Below are positions 35,941 to 45,211 of a stretch of DNA of 64,000 bases, one piece after another; positions within the stretch are counted from its first letter, which is position 1; every line of letters begins with the position of its first letter. The stretch is from Agrobacterium leguminum. Its GTDB lineage: Bacteria; Pseudomonadota; Alphaproteobacteria; Rhizobiales; Rhizobiaceae. The stretch spans positions 62,001-126,000 of the forward strand of contig NZ_JADQWB010000005.1 in the NCBI RefSeq assembly GCF_015704895.1. Reading direction: 5' to 3'. The notes under the pieces are model-generated. The model saw only the letters and a list, made by a program, of their open reading frames with translations. It did no database searches and had not been told where the DNA came from. Made by a program: the position numbers and the translations under genes.

Positions 35941-38175
35941 ATGTCGATTCCAAACTCCATCAAGATCACCCCGGAACTCGTTGCATCCCACGGGCTGAAG
36001 CCCGACGAATACCAGCGTATCCTCGACCTGATCGGACGAGAGCCGAGCTTTACCGAGCTTGGCATTTTCTCGGCCATGTGGAACGAGCACTGCTCCTACA
36101 AATCCTCCAAGAAGTGGCTGAAGACCCTGCCGACGAAGGGACCGCGCGTCATTCAGGGCCCCGGCGAGAACGCCGGCGTGGTCGATATCGACGATGGCGA
36201 CTGCGTCGTCTTCAAGATGGAAAGCCACAACCACCCGTCCTATATCGAGCCCTATCAGGGTGCTGCGACCGGTGTGGGCGGCATCCTGCGTGACGTCTTC
36301 ACCATGGGCGCACGCCCGATCGCCGCCATGAACGCCCTGCGCTTCGGCGCGCCTGACCACCCGAAGACCCGCCACCTCGTGGCCGGCGTCGTCGCCGGTG
36401 TCGGCGGTTACGGCAATTCCTTCGGCGTGCCGACCGTCGGCGGCGAAGTGGAATTCGATCCGCGTTATAACGGCAACATCCTCGTTAACGCCTTTGCCGC
36501 CGGGCTTGCCAAGTCCAACGCGATCTTCCTCTCGGAAGCCAAGGGCGTCGGCCTGCCGGTCGTTTATCTCGGTGCGAAGACCGGCCGCGACGGCGTCGGC
36601 GGTGCGACCATGGCATCCGCCGAATTCGACGAATCCATCGAGGAAAAGCGCCCGACCGTTCAGGTCGGCGACCCCTTCACCGAAAAGTGCCTGCTGGAAG
36701 CCTGCCTCGAGCTGATGAAGACCGGTGCGGTCATCGCCATTCAGGACATGGGTGCGGCCGGCCTCACCTGCTCGGCTGTCGAAATGGGCGCCAAGGGCGA
36801 TCTCGGCATCGAGCTTGACTTGAACGCCGTACCGGTGCGCGAAGAGCGCATGACGGCTTATGAAATGATGCTCTCGGAAAGCCAGGAGCGCATGCTCATG
36901 GTTCTCGAACCCTCCAAGGAAGAAGTCGCCAAGGCGATCTTCGTCAAGTGGGGTCTGGACTTCGCCATCGTCGGCAAGACCACCGATGATCTGCGTTTCC
37001 GCGTGCTGCACAATGGCGAGGAAGTCGCCAACCTGCCAATCAAGGAACTGGGCGATCAGGCCCCGGAATATGACCGCCCGTGGACGCCCGCCAAGGTGCC
37101 CGCGCCGCTGGCAGAAAACGACGTCCCCGCCGCCGATATCGCCGATGCGCTGGTATCGCTGGTCGGTTCGGCCAACAACTCCTCGCGCCGCTGGGTCTAC
37201 GAACAGTATGACACGCTGATCCAGGGCAATTCGCTCCAGCTTCCTGGCGGCGATGCCGGCGTGGTGCGCGTCGAAGGCCATGACACGAAGGCGCTCGCCT
37301 TCTCCTCCGACGTCACACCGCGTTATGTCGAGGCCGATCCCTTCGAAGGCGGCAAGCAGGCCGTGGCCGAATGCTGGCGTAACATCACCGCAACCGGCGC
37401 TCTGCCGCTGGCGGCAACCGACAACCTCAATTTCGGCAATCCGGAAAAGCCGGAAATCATGAGCCAGCTCGTCCATGCCATCAAGGGCATCGGCGAAGCC
37501 TGCCGCGTGCTGGAATTCCCGATCGTTTCCGGCAACGTCTCGCTCTACAACGAGACCAACGGCCAGGCGATCCTGCCCACCCCCACCATCGGCGGCGTCG
37601 GCCTTATCAAGGACTGGTCGAAGATGGCCCGCATCCGCTTTGCAGCCGAGGGTGAGGCGATCCTGCTTGCCGGAGCGCCGGCCAGCTGGGGCACGCATAT
37701 CGGCCAGTCGGTCTATCTGCGCGACATTCACGGCCGTACCGACGGCCCTGCACCGCATGTCGATCTCGTCCATGAAAAGCGCGTTGGCGATTTCGTGCGC
37801 GGCCTGATCGAGACCGGTCTTGCGACCGCCGTTCACGATTGCTCTTCGGGCGGTCTGGCGCTCGCCGTTGCCGAAATGGCCATTGCATCGGGCATCGGCG
37901 CAACGATCAATGCGCTCGAAGGCCATGATCCGATCCCCGTCTTCTTCGGCGAGGATCAGGGCCGTTATGTGCTGACGGTGCGGGAAGCCGATGTGGATGC
38001 CGTTCTCGCCAAGGCAAAGGCTGCAGGCCTGTTCTGCCCCTGGATCGGCCGCACCGGCGGCGAAAGCGTAAAGCTGGGCACGGCACGCGCCGTCGAGATT
38101 AAAGAATTGCACTTGGCCTATGAATCGTGGTTCCCTCAATTCATGGACGGCGAAACTTTGCTCGCCGCAGAATGA
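35941..38175 (+). CDS. purL: FGAM synthase II, small-type PurL
   Basis: PurL makes FGAM from FGAR, ATP and ammonia. It has 744 residues, the short form that works with PurS and PurQ. Motifs are [12 protein letters not shown] (catalytic histidine region), [19 protein letters not shown] and [18 protein letters not shown] 35941 gives the family length; a GTG at 35932 is a weaker option. It lies 2.6 kb after purQ, so it is transcribed separately. bolA begins 16 bp after its stop. Confidence 0.97.
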   Translation: MSIPNSIKITPELVASHGLKPDEYQRILDLIGREPSFTELGIFSAMWNEHCSYKSSKKWLKTLPTKGPRVIQGPGENAGVVDIDDGDCVVFKMESHNHPSYIEPYQGAATGVGGILRDVFTMGARPIAAMNALRFGAPDHPKTRHLVAGVVAGVGGYGNSFGVPTVGGEVEFDPRYNGNILVNAFAAGLAKSNAIFLSEAKGVGLPVVYLGAKTGRDGVGGATMASAEFDESIEEKRPTVQVGDPFTEKCLLEACLELMKTGAVIAIQDMGAAGLTCSAVEMGAKGDLGIELDLNAVPVREERMTAYEMMLSESQERMLMVLEPSKEEVAKAIFVKWGLDFAIVGKTTDDLRFRVLHNGEEVANLPIKELGDQAPEYDRPWTPAKVPAPLAENDVPAADIADALVSLVGSANNSSRRWVYEQYDTLIQGNSLQLPGGDAGVVRVEGHDTKALAFSSDVTPRYVEADPFEGGKQAVAECWRNITATGALPLAATDNLNFGNPEKPEIMSQLVHAIKGIGEACRVLEFPIVSGNVSLYNETNGQAILPTPTIGGVGLIKDWSKMARIRFAAEGEAILLAGAPASWGTHIGQSVYLRDIHGRTDGPAPHVDLVHEKRVGDFVRGLIETGLATAVHDCSSGGLALAVAEMAIASGIGATINALEGHDPIPVFFGEDQGRYVLTVREADVDAVLAKAKAAGLFCPWIGRTGGESVKLGTARAVEIKELHLAYESWFPQFMDGETLLAAE

Positions 38176-38191
38176 ATTAAGGAGAAACACC

Positions 38192-38425
38192 ATGCCCATG
38201 AAACCCGGCGACATTGAAGACATGATTAAGGCGGGAATTCCCGGGGCAAAGGTCACGATCCGCGATCTGGCCGGTGATGGCGATCATTACGCGGCGGAAG
38301 TCGTTGCGGAAGCATTCAAGGGCAAGACCCGTGTGCAGCAGCACCAGATGGTCTATGACGCGCTGAAGGGCAATATGGGCGGCGTTCTGCATGCCCTTGC
38401 CCTGCAGACCTCGGCTCCCGAATGA
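38192..38425 (+). CDS. BolA-family protein
   Basis: BolA proteins partner with monothiol glutaredoxins to bind a shared [2Fe-2S] cluster and act in iron sensing. This one has 77 residues, with VTIRDLAGDGDHYAAEVV and KTRVQQHQMVYDAL, which carries the conserved loop histidine. AAGGAG lies upstream of ATG 38192. The gene is 16 bp after purL and 2.3 kb before grxD, with which it likely works. Confidence 0.9.
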   Translation: MPMKPGDIEDMIKAGIPGAKVTIRDLAGDGDHYAAEVVAEAFKGKTRVQQHQMVYDALKGNMGGVLHALALQTSAPE

Positions 38426-38504
38426 TTGCGCCCGTGAAAGCGGTTTCGGCAACAGACCGTCTCTGTCCCGCCTGCGGCAGAGCGTGAAACCTGCGGAATA
38501 AATC

Positions 38505-38537
38505 AAGGCCCGCGTGATACTCTCACGCGGGCCTTTT
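38505..38537 (+). terminator. Terminator after purL-bolA
   Basis: AAGGCCCGCGTGA (38505-38517) and TCACGCGGGCCTT (38523-38535) form a perfect 13-bp stem with a 5-base loop and a short T-run. It ends the purL-bolA transcript; the opposing hypothetical gene ends at 38566, so it may serve both strands. Confidence 0.9.
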
Positions 38538-38565
38538 CATGTCCGGCCGAATGGGTCGTCGCCGC

Positions 38566-39714
38566 TTACAAGGCGGGCGGCGTCTGCGAATCCAGAGCGG
38601 CGAAGGAGGCGGCCGGCAAGGGGCCCGCTGTCAGCAGGGTAAAATCGTAACCGGATCTGCGATCCGGCCCCAGCACATATTGCCGGTGCATACGCAGGAA
38701 GTTGCGCTTGTTCTTCTTATAACGATCCGGCGAGAGCGAATGCTTGAAACGGATCGGTACGATCTTCGGCTGCGGCGCATCCCTGTGACCGGTCAGGCCC
38801 ACGGTATTGCACCGGTAGAGATGAATCGGATCGGTCAGGCACTGGATATCGAACCATGTCACCTCCGGGTGACGAGCGATCGTGCCGACGCTTTGGCGAA
38901 GCCGGTCGGCGCTCGACAGGAACGCACATTGCAGCGCCGCCCCGCCCAAGGTCGCAAAGGACAGTTTCCGGCCATCCAGCGCATCCGGCTTCAGCTCCAG
39001 CACACGGCCGATCACGGCGAGCGCAAGGCTGGCGCCCATGCTGTGGGAAACCACCAGAACCTCGTCCGAAGGCTGCTCCAGCGCCGTCAGAACGAGCGCT
39101 GCCCTCTCCTCGATCCAGTCACGGGCAATCGGCTCATCGCGGCCGACCGCGAGCGCGAACCGCCAGTCCGCATAAAGATGCAGGGTATGAAACCGCTCCG
39201 CAAACGGCAGGAAAGCCTTCACGAAAAACAGGGCGGCGACGGGAAGGCTGATCGCCAAGAGCCAGAGAGGTAAGGCGAAAATTAAGGGCGACAGGGCAAT
39301 CGCCGCCGCAAGCGCACCGCCGACAAGCATCAGCAGGAACGGAAAGATGAAGAACAGGCCAAAACGCCAGGCGTGGCGGAAGTAACGCGCCGCGCCGCCC
39401 TCGGCGATGATGCCGGCACCTGCCTTGAAACCGAGCCAGATCTGCCGCCAGACGGGCGCATCCCGCAATTGCGATATCACCGCATTATGGTCGTAAACGA
39501 AAATGTCGGAGCGCGTCCGCCAGTCACCCGCCGAGGCCTCAACCGTGAATGTTTCGCCCCCGGGCGCATTCTCCAGCGGCCCCACGGCATAATCGACATC
39601 CCATGTCTTGCCGGCCAGCGCCGCCGCCCGCTGGTAACGCAGATGATGGGCGGCCGCATCGAGCGGATCGAAACCGGGGAAATAAAGAACAAGTCGTGAC
39701 TTGACGGCTGGCAT
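38566..39714 (-). CDS. Membrane-associated alpha/beta hydrolase-like protein
   Basis: The protein has 382 residues. Residues 5-14 (SRLVLYFPGF) form the first strand of an alpha/beta hydrolase. Two adjacent membrane helices lie at about 118-165 (FGLFFIFPFLLMLVGGALA and LIFALPLWLLAISLPVAAL). The motif VVSHSMGASLAL (about 223-234) gives a GxSxG-like elbow with serine near 227. This suggests a lipase or acyl hydrolase at the inner membrane. I do not recognise a named family. Confidence 0.75.
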   Translation of the reverse strand: MPAVKSRLVLYFPGFDPLDAAAHHLRYQRAAALAGKTWDVDYAVGPLENAPGGETFTVEASAGDWRTRSDIFVYDHNAVISQLRDAPVWRQIWLGFKAGAGIIAEGGAARYFRHAWRFGLFFIFPFLLMLVGGALAAAIALSPLIFALPLWLLAISLPVAALFFVKAFLPFAERFHTLHLYADWRFALAVGRDEPIARDWIEERAALVLTALEQPSDEVLVVSHSMGASLALAVIGRVLELKPDALDGRKLSFATLGGAALQCAFLSSADRLRQSVGTIARHPEVTWFDIQCLTDPIHLYRCNTVGLTGHRDAPQPKIVPIRFKHSLSPDRYKKNKRNFLRMHRQYVLGPDRRSGYDFTLLTAGPLPAASFAALDSQTPPAL

Positions 39715-39742
39715 GCATGAACCTTCGGCCGGAGCATTTCCA

Positions 39743-39829
39743 GTAAAAGCGCAATCGCTTTTACGTTAAGACAATGCGTAAAAACAAAGAGATAGTGCGC
39801 TTTTGCGTTTCGGAGAAAAGCAAAAGCGC
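39743..39829. repeat. Two adjacent palindromes, AT-rich repeat-like element
   Basis: GTAAAAGCG (39743-39751) and CGCTTTTAC (39756-39764) form one stem; GCGCTTTTGC (39797-39806) and GCAAAAGCGC (39820-39829) form a second, exact one. The intervening GACAATGCGTAAAAAC also occurs widely in Rhizobiaceae, from memory. It lies upstream of both the minus-strand hydrolase-like gene and the plus-strand 82-residue gene. Confidence 0.6.
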
Positions 39830-39925
39830 GCTAGAGACACCCGAAAGGATCGCTTGATACAGCGGGCGATGCACGTATAGTAAAAATCGCGACGGAAATG
39901 TGATTTATTTATCGGTGAGGGAAAT

Positions 39926-40174
39926 TTGTCTGGCATCGTCGATCAAGTACTCAACGGCGTCGTCAAGGGCGCGCTGTCTGAAATCCTCACCAAGACCGGT
40001 ATCCGCAAGACGCGCCGCGCGCGCCGGACGAAAAGCACCGGCTCGCTCGCCGGCGGTATCGTCGGCTCGGTTCTGGAAGCCGCGCTCAATGCCGCCGTCA
40101 AACCCAAGCCGGCCAAGAAGCAGGTGAGCAAAAGGCGCACAGCCGCTGCCCGCAGCAGACAACGATATCGATGA
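39926..40174 (+). CDS. Small basic hypothetical protein, 82 residues
   Basis: The N-terminus SGIVDQVLNGVVKGALSEIL is amphipathic, and a Gly/Ala-rich middle segment (about 39-58) lies between two strongly basic stretches, the second ending ARSRQRYR. GTGAGGG lies before TTG 39926. The basic tail might bind nucleic acid or acidic membrane lipids. The stop overlaps the next gene's start. No family recognised. Confidence 0.6.
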   Translation: MSGIVDQVLNGVVKGALSEILTKTGIRKTRRARRTKSTGSLAGGIVGSVLEAALNAAVKPKPAKKQVSKRRTAAARSRQRYR

Positions 40175-40602
40175 TGTATCGCCTCCCCCTGCTTCCCGCC
40201 TTTTTACTACTGGCGATTTCGGGGCCGTTACAAGGTGCCGCAGAGGTTAAGAGCAGCAAAGAGATCAAGATCGGCTTCGTCGTGGAGCTTGATGGTACTG
40301 ATCGGATATCCGGCACAGCCTTCTGCAAAACCGGCAACACCTGCCGCCTGGTAGACCAGAAAAGTCCAAAGTTAATTCTCGATATTGAAGTGAACAGTTT
40401 CTATAGCGAAATGGAGATTGACTGTGAGGACGATTGCTCGTTGCCGAGCGGCAGGCGAGCCATAACGTTCGATAACACTCGCGAATTCGATATTTGGGAA
40501 GGCGAAACAGGTGTATTGATACAATCAGTCTTCAGACGGTGGGAGCGGATAGGAAAAATCGTTCTCGACTTTTCTTACCCGAAGAGAACGACGCGCTGGT
40601 AG
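40171..40602 (+). CDS. Hypothetical secreted protein, 143 residues
   Basis: A signal peptide (about 1-23, LPLLPAFLLLAISGPLQGAA) is followed by a soluble part with four cysteines in two close pairs (AFCKTGNTCRL and IDCEDDCSL), which probably form disulfides in the periplasm. The gene is more AT-rich than its neighbours. Its start overlaps the upstream stop (ATGATG at 40171-40176; either ATG may be used). Family not recognised; the Cys pattern has a faint likeness to invasion-associated IalB proteins. Confidence 0.6.
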   Translation: MMYRLPLLPAFLLLAISGPLQGAAEVKSSKEIKIGFVVELDGTDRISGTAFCKTGNTCRLVDQKSPKLILDIEVNSFYSEMEIDCEDDCSLPSGRRAITFDNTREFDIWEGETGVLIQSVFRRWERIGKIVLDFSYPKRTTRW

Positions 40603-40739
40603 CCGGAGTTTCGACCCGCAATCAGCGATGCCACACCCGCAGTTTTTTACGCTTTCCGGGTGGAAATCGCGCCGCGACATGTTATCTAGGAACAAACAGA
40701 AAGCAGCGGCCTTGAACCGCATGTGAAAGGAATAGGCCT

Positions 40740-41075
40740 ATGAGCGGCATTCACGACATGATCGACAGCGAAGTGAAGAGCAACGACATCGTTCTTTTCA
40801 TGAAGGGCACCCCACAATTTCCGCAGTGCGGTTTTTCCGGCCAGGTGGTACAGATCCTCGATTATCTCGGCGTCGACTACAAGGGCATCAACGTGCTTGC
40901 CGATGCAGATATCCGCCAGGGCATCAAGGACTATTCCAACTGGCCGACCATCCCGCAGCTCTACGTCAAGGGCGAATTCGTCGGCGGCTGTGACATCGTA
41001 AGAGAGATGTTCCAGTCCGGCGAACTTCAAAACCACTTCCAAGAACAGGGTATCAGCGTCCGCGGCGCGGCCTGA
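40740..41075 (+). CDS. grxD: Monothiol glutaredoxin GrxD-type
   Basis: This CGFS-type monothiol glutaredoxin binds [2Fe-2S] with glutathione and passes clusters on, often with BolA. It has 111 residues. The active-site cysteine is C30 in PQCGFS, and the glutathione-binding stretches WPTIPQLYV and GGCDIV are intact. GAAAGGAA lies upstream. It closes a block that starts with bolA, but three other genes lie between them. Confidence 0.96.
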   Translation: MSGIHDMIDSEVKSNDIVLFMKGTPQFPQCGFSGQVVQILDYLGVDYKGINVLADADIRQGIKDYSNWPTIPQLYVKGEFVGGCDIVREMFQSGELQNHFQEQGISVRGAA

Positions 41076-41170
41076 TTTCGGCCGGTTCATCCGGCCCACC
41101 CTGATTGTCAGAAATTTATGCCAGGCGTTGCTTCATGCAACGCCTTTGCCGTTCTTTTTGGGGCAATCCT

Positions 41171-42421
41171 GTGACAAATCTTTCACAATCCACCGCTTCG
41201 CGCGCAGGCTCGATGGGGCGCACGGAATTCATCGCGCTTGCCGCGATGCTGATGGCGCTGAACGCGCTTGCTATCGACATCATGCTGCCCGGTCTTCAGG
41301 AAATCGGCGCTTCGCTGGGCGTCGAGAACGAAAACCACCGCCAATATGTGATTTCCGCCTATCTTCTCGGCTTCGGCATCGCCCAGCTTCTGTACGGACC
41401 GATTTCGGACCGTTTCGGACGCCGCAAGCCGATGTTCGTCGGGCTTGCCATCTACATCGTTTCAGCCATCGCCGTGGTCTTCGTACCGTCCTTCTCAGGG
41501 CTGCTGGCGCTGCGCTTCATTCAGGGCATCGGTTCGGCGGCAACGCGTGTCATCACGGTCTCCATCGTGCGCGATATTTATGGCGGACGGCAGATGGCGG
41601 AAGTCATGTCGCTGATCATGATGGTCTTCATGGTCGTGCCGGTCATTGCGCCCGGCACCGGCCAGATCGTGCTGTTTTTCGGTGACTGGCACCTGATCTT
41701 CGCTTTCATGGCGGCCATTGCCGCCGTGGTGACGGCCTGGATGTATTTCCGCCTGCCGGAAACCCTGCATCCGGACGATATCCGCCCCCTGACCGCAAGC
41801 TCGATCCTCGGCGGTTTCAAGATCGTGCTCACCAACCGTATCGCGCTCTGCTATACGCTCTCCAGCACCTTCATCTTCGGGGCGCTGTTCGGCTTCATCA
41901 ACTCGGTCGAACAGGTCTATAAGGGCATTTACGGGCTTGGCGCATGGTTTGCGGCGGCCTTTGCGGGCGTGGCGCTGTTCATGGCCTTCTCCTCCTTCGT
42001 CAATGCAAGGCTGGTCGGCCGGTTCGGCATGCGCAAGCTGTCGCACGGCTCGCTGCTCGGCTTCATCGCCATCACCTTCGTCTGGCTGCTGGTGCAGGTG
42101 CTGGGGCCGGAACCGATGCCTTTCGCCATCTTCATCGTGTTCTTTGCGCTGGCCATGTTCCAGTTCGGCTGGATCGGCTCGAACTTCAACTCGCTCGCCA
42201 TGGAGCCGCTCGGCCACGTCGCCGGCACCGCATCGTCCGTCATGGGCTTCATGGGAACCGTCGGCGGCTCGCTGATCGGCGCGGCCATCGGCCAGTCTTT
42301 CGACGGCACGGCGCTGCCCATGGTGGCGGGCTTCTTCGCCGTCTCCATCGTCGGCCTCATCTTCGTGCTGATCGGCGAAAAGGGCGTGCTGTTTCAGGCA
42401 CATAACAAGCCGACCCGCTGA
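41171..42421 (+). CDS. MFS multidrug efflux transporter, Bcr/CflA family
   Basis: The protein has 416 residues and 12 predicted membrane helices. The MFS motif A region is LYGPISDRFGRRKPMFVG, and motif C-like sequence is MVFMVVPVIAPGTGQIV. The Bcr/CflA features DIMLPGLQEIGASLG and RFIQGIGSAATRVI are present. Such transporters export bicyclomycin, chloramphenicol-type drugs and cysteine-pathway products in E. coli. GTG 41171 is preferred, with GGGG upstream; an ATG at 41213 is possible. A strong terminator follows. Confidence 0.9.
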   Translation: MTNLSQSTASRAGSMGRTEFIALAAMLMALNALAIDIMLPGLQEIGASLGVENENHRQYVISAYLLGFGIAQLLYGPISDRFGRRKPMFVGLAIYIVSAIAVVFVPSFSGLLALRFIQGIGSAATRVITVSIVRDIYGGRQMAEVMSLIMMVFMVVPVIAPGTGQIVLFFGDWHLIFAFMAAIAAVVTAWMYFRLPETLHPDDIRPLTASSILGGFKIVLTNRIALCYTLSSTFIFGALFGFINSVEQVYKGIYGLGAWFAAAFAGVALFMAFSSFVNARLVGRFGMRKLSHGSLLGFIAITFVWLLVQVLGPEPMPFAIFIVFFALAMFQFGWIGSNFNSLAMEPLGHVAGTASSVMGFMGTVGGSLIGAAIGQSFDGTALPMVAGFFAVSIVGLIFVLIGEKGVLFQAHNKPTR

Positions 42422-42438
42422 GGGACGATGGAAAAATG

Positions 42439-42470
42439 AAAGGGCGCGGAATTCTGTTCCGCGCCCTTTT
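42439..42470 (+). terminator. Intrinsic terminator after the MFS gene
   Basis: AAAGGGCGCGGAA (42439-42451) and TTCCGCGCCCTTT (42457-42469) form a perfect 13-bp stem with a 5-base loop and a T-run on the plus strand. The A-run on the other side means it may also end the opposing IMPase transcript. Confidence 0.9.
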
Positions 42471-42510
42471 TATTGATTGACGGTTCAATTCATCCAATGT
42501 CACTCCGGAC

Positions 42511-43335
42511 TCAAACCGTAAAAATCTTCTCCCGCAGCAGTTCCCACGTCTCCTGATCCGGCGCGAGCAGCAGCCCGCCATCCACATGATGCGGCAGATA
42601 GGGCGAGCCGTCGAGACGCGCCGCATAGGCGCCCGCCTCCTGCGACAGCAGCGTGCCGGCCAGATGGTCCCAGGGCATCAGCTTGTTATACATCAGGAAA
42701 TGCATGTGGCCGCCGCAGAACAGGCGATACTCATGCGCCGCGCAGCGATAACTGGTGAAGAGCCGCACATCGGCGAGGTTCGTCAGGATCTTGCGCCGTG
42801 TCTCCACGTCGAAATAGCCGGTATTGGCGATGCCGACCATCTGCGACAATTCCGGCGCCGGCACGACCGACATCTCGGTCTGCGAACCGTCGGCGCTGCA
42901 AAGCCACGCGCCGGAACCCTTTTCGGCAATCGCCCAGTCATTGCCCATCGGATCGAAGATGAGGCCGGCAACGGTCTCGCCCTTGGAGATGACGCTCATC
43001 ATCACGCCGAAAAGCGGCAGGCCAGAAGCGAAATTATAGGTGCCGTCGATGGGATCGACCACCACGGCGAGATCGGCATCGGCAAGCTTGCCGAGCAGCG
43101 AGGCATCCGCCGCCACCGCCTCTTCGCCGATGAACAGTGCATCCGGCATAATGTCCTGCACACGCGCACGGATCAGCCGCTCGGCGGCCTCGTCGGCTTC
43201 GGTGACGAGGTCGATCGCCTCGGTCTTGATCCGCACATCGCCCTCGCCCAGATTGCGGAACCGCGGCAGGATTTCCACTGCCGCCGCCTCCTGAAGCGCA
43301 TTGGCAAGAGAGGCGATGTCGAGTTCGAGAGCCAT
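42511..43335 (-). CDS. Inositol monophosphatase-family phosphatase (downstream paralogue)
   Basis: The protein has 274 residues, in the Mg-dependent, Li-sensitive phosphatase superfamily. The metal-site motif GEEAV is at 70-74 and DPIDGTYN at 94-101. The second motif PWDHLAGTLLSQEAGAY is at about 222-238. Substrates in the family include inositol phosphate, fructose bisphosphate and PAP; the exact one is not readable here. It lies 29 bp after a close paralogue. AAGGAT lies upstream of ATG 43335. Confidence 0.9.
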   Translation of the reverse strand: MALELDIASLANALQEAAAVEILPRFRNLGEGDVRIKTEAIDLVTEADEAAERLIRARVQDIMPDALFIGEEAVAADASLLGKLADADLAVVVDPIDGTYNFASGLPLFGVMMSVISKGETVAGLIFDPMGNDWAIAEKGSGAWLCSADGSQTEMSVVPAPELSQMVGIANTGYFDVETRRKILTNLADVRLFTSYRCAAHEYRLFCGGHMHFLMYNKLMPWDHLAGTLLSQEAGAYAARLDGSPYLPHHVDGGLLLAPDQETWELLREKIFTV

Positions 43336-43364
43336 GGGCGATATCCTTCTTTCTGAGCGCGATC

Positions 43365-44192
43365 TTATAAGGCGACGATTTCCCGTCGCAGCATCTTCCA
43401 GCTTTCCTTGTCGGGAGCGGACAAAATGCCGCCCTCCGTTTGCCCCGGCCGATAGGGCGTATTGTCGAAACGGGCCGTGTAACCGCCCGCCTCCTGATGA
43501 ATGAGCACGCCGGCGAGATGATCCCACGGCATCAGCTTTTCATGGCCGATGAAATGCAGCTTGCCGGCCGAGGCGAGCCAATATTCATGTGCCGAGCAGT
43601 TGAGCGACAGCGCCATCTTGATCTTCGCCATATTGGCGGCAATCACCGGCCGGCGATCCTGATGGCTGTGGCCCCAGGAAAAGATGCCGACCATATCGGA
43701 TAATGGCGCGGGATCGGCAACCCTGAGCTTCGCCTGCGAACCGTTCCTGCGGTTGAGAAACGCACCCTCGCCTTTCAGGGCAACGATGGTATCGCCCATC
43801 ACCGGATCGTGGATGATGCCCGCCACCGTCTCACCCTTGACGGTGACCGCAAGCAGCGTGCCGAAAGCGGGAAAGCCGGAAGCGTAATTGAACGTGCCAT
43901 CGATCGGATCGATCACGAAGGCAAGCGGCGCATCGGCAAGGGCGGGAATGACTGATGGGTCCGCCTCATAGGTCTCTTCGCCGACGATGTGGGCCTTCGG
44001 AAACCGCTGTAATAAAGCAGCAGTAATCGCCTTTTCCGCCAGAATATCAGCCTCGGTAACGAGATCGACGGCGGACGTCTTTTCGGAAATAGCGTCTGCG
44101 TTCAAGTTGCGGAAGCGTGGCAGAATTTCCTGGGCGCCGGCAGCGGCGACGGTGGAAACGAGGAATTCGATGTCTTTATCGGAAAGGCTCAT
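43365..44192 (-). CDS. Inositol monophosphatase-family phosphatase (upstream paralogue)
   Basis: The protein has 275 residues. The metal-site motif GEETY is near 72, DPIDGTFNYASG near 95 and PWDHLAGVLIHQEAGGY near 225. About half of the residues match the downstream paralogue over the full length, with the same length and order of motifs, as in a tandem duplication. It follows ttcA by 19 bp, so the three genes may be co-transcribed. ATG 44192 is used. Confidence 0.9.
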   Translation of the reverse strand: MSLSDKDIEFLVSTVAAAGAQEILPRFRNLNADAISEKTSAVDLVTEADILAEKAITAALLQRFPKAHIVGEETYEADPSVIPALADAPLAFVIDPIDGTFNYASGFPAFGTLLAVTVKGETVAGIIHDPVMGDTIVALKGEGAFLNRRNGSQAKLRVADPAPLSDMVGIFSWGHSHQDRRPVIAANMAKIKMALSLNCSAHEYWLASAGKLHFIGHEKLMPWDHLAGVLIHQEAGGYTARFDNTPYRPGQTEGGILSAPDKESWKMLRREIVAL

Positions 44193-44211
44193 GGCGCGGG
44201 GCACTTCTTCA

Positions 44212-45150
44212 TCAGGGAGGGCTGGCCTCCCTACGCTCTTCAGGTGACGCCCCGGTGACAGCAAGCGCCGAAAAATCAAAAAGCCCGGGATCAAGCAGAT
44301 GCGACGGATTGACGTGGGCAAGCGCCCGCAGCATCACATCCTTGCGGCCTGGCATGCGCCGTTCGATATCCGCCAGCATCTCTTTCATGGCATTGCGCTG
44401 AAGCCCGTCCTGCGAGCCGCAGAGGTCGCAGGGAATGATCGGGAATTCCATCGCCGCCGCAAATTTCGCCATATCCTCTTCGGCGCAATAGGCAAGCGGG
44501 CGCATGACCATCAGGTCGCCCTCGTCATTCAAAAGCTTCGCCGGCATTCCGGCCAGCCGGCCGCCGTGGAAGAAGTTCATGAAGAAGGTTTCGAGAATAT
44601 CCTCCCGATGATGGCCGAGCAGCAGCGCGTCGCAGCCCTCCTCCCGTGCAATGCGGTAGAGATTGCCGCGCCTGAGCCGCGAACAGAGCGAACAGTAAGT
44701 GCCGCCGGACGGCACCTTTTCCTTCACCACGGAATAGGTGTCGCGATATTCGATGCGATGGGGCACACCAATCTTCGCCAGATAGTCCGGCAACACGTGT
44801 TTGGGAAAATTCGGCTGGCCCTGATCGAGATTGCAGGCAACAAGTTCGACTGGCAAAAGGCCGCGCCATTTCAGATCGAGCAGCAGCGCCAGCAGCCCAT
44901 AGCTGTCCTTGCCGCCGGAAAGGCCGACCAGCCATCGCTTCTGGCCGTTCAGCATACCGAAATCTTCAAAGGCCTGGCGAACGTTGCGCAACAGCCGCTT
45001 GCGCAGCTTGTTGAAGGAAACCGACCGCGGTGCATTGTCGAACAGGGGATGCGAGCTGCCGTTTTCTTCGGACGGTTCCTGATCTGCCTCGATCTGGTCG
45101 GCCCCGGCCTGATCTACAAAGTCATCGATCTTGGTGAGAATGTTCATCAT
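44212..45150 (-). CDS. ttcA: tRNA 2-thiocytidine(32) synthetase
   Basis: TtcA thiolates cytidine 32 in tRNA anticodon loops using ATP, a [4Fe-4S] cluster and a sulfur donor. It has 312 residues. The PP-loop is LSGGKDSYG (77-85). Two CxxC motifs that bind the cluster are [13 protein letters not shown] and [13 protein letters not shown]. The N-terminal 35 residues are acidic and variable. GGAGCGAG lies before ATG 45150. It needs an Fe-S cluster, which links it to the suf operon. Confidence 0.95.
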   Translation of the reverse strand: MMNILTKIDDFVDQAGADQIEADQEPSEENGSSHPLFDNAPRSVSFNKLRKRLLRNVRQAFEDFGMLNGQKRWLVGLSGGKDSYGLLALLLDLKWRGLLPVELVACNLDQGQPNFPKHVLPDYLAKIGVPHRIEYRDTYSVVKEKVPSGGTYCSLCSRLRRGNLYRIAREEGCDALLLGHHREDILETFFMNFFHGGRLAGMPAKLLNDEGDLMVMRPLAYCAEEDMAKFAAAMEFPIIPCDLCGSQDGLQRNAMKEMLADIERRMPGRKDVMLRALAHVNPSHLLDPGLFDFSALAVTGASPEERREASPP

Positions 45151-45211
45151 CAGCTCGCTCCGGCACGACTGCCGTTCTTCATGCAGGCAATGCCCCCATC
45201 CGCCGGCAATA

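Noticed and set aside
35683-38256. An 857-residue open frame on the minus strand over purL
   Set aside because: It is antisense to the full-length purL gene and its composition is a shadow of it.
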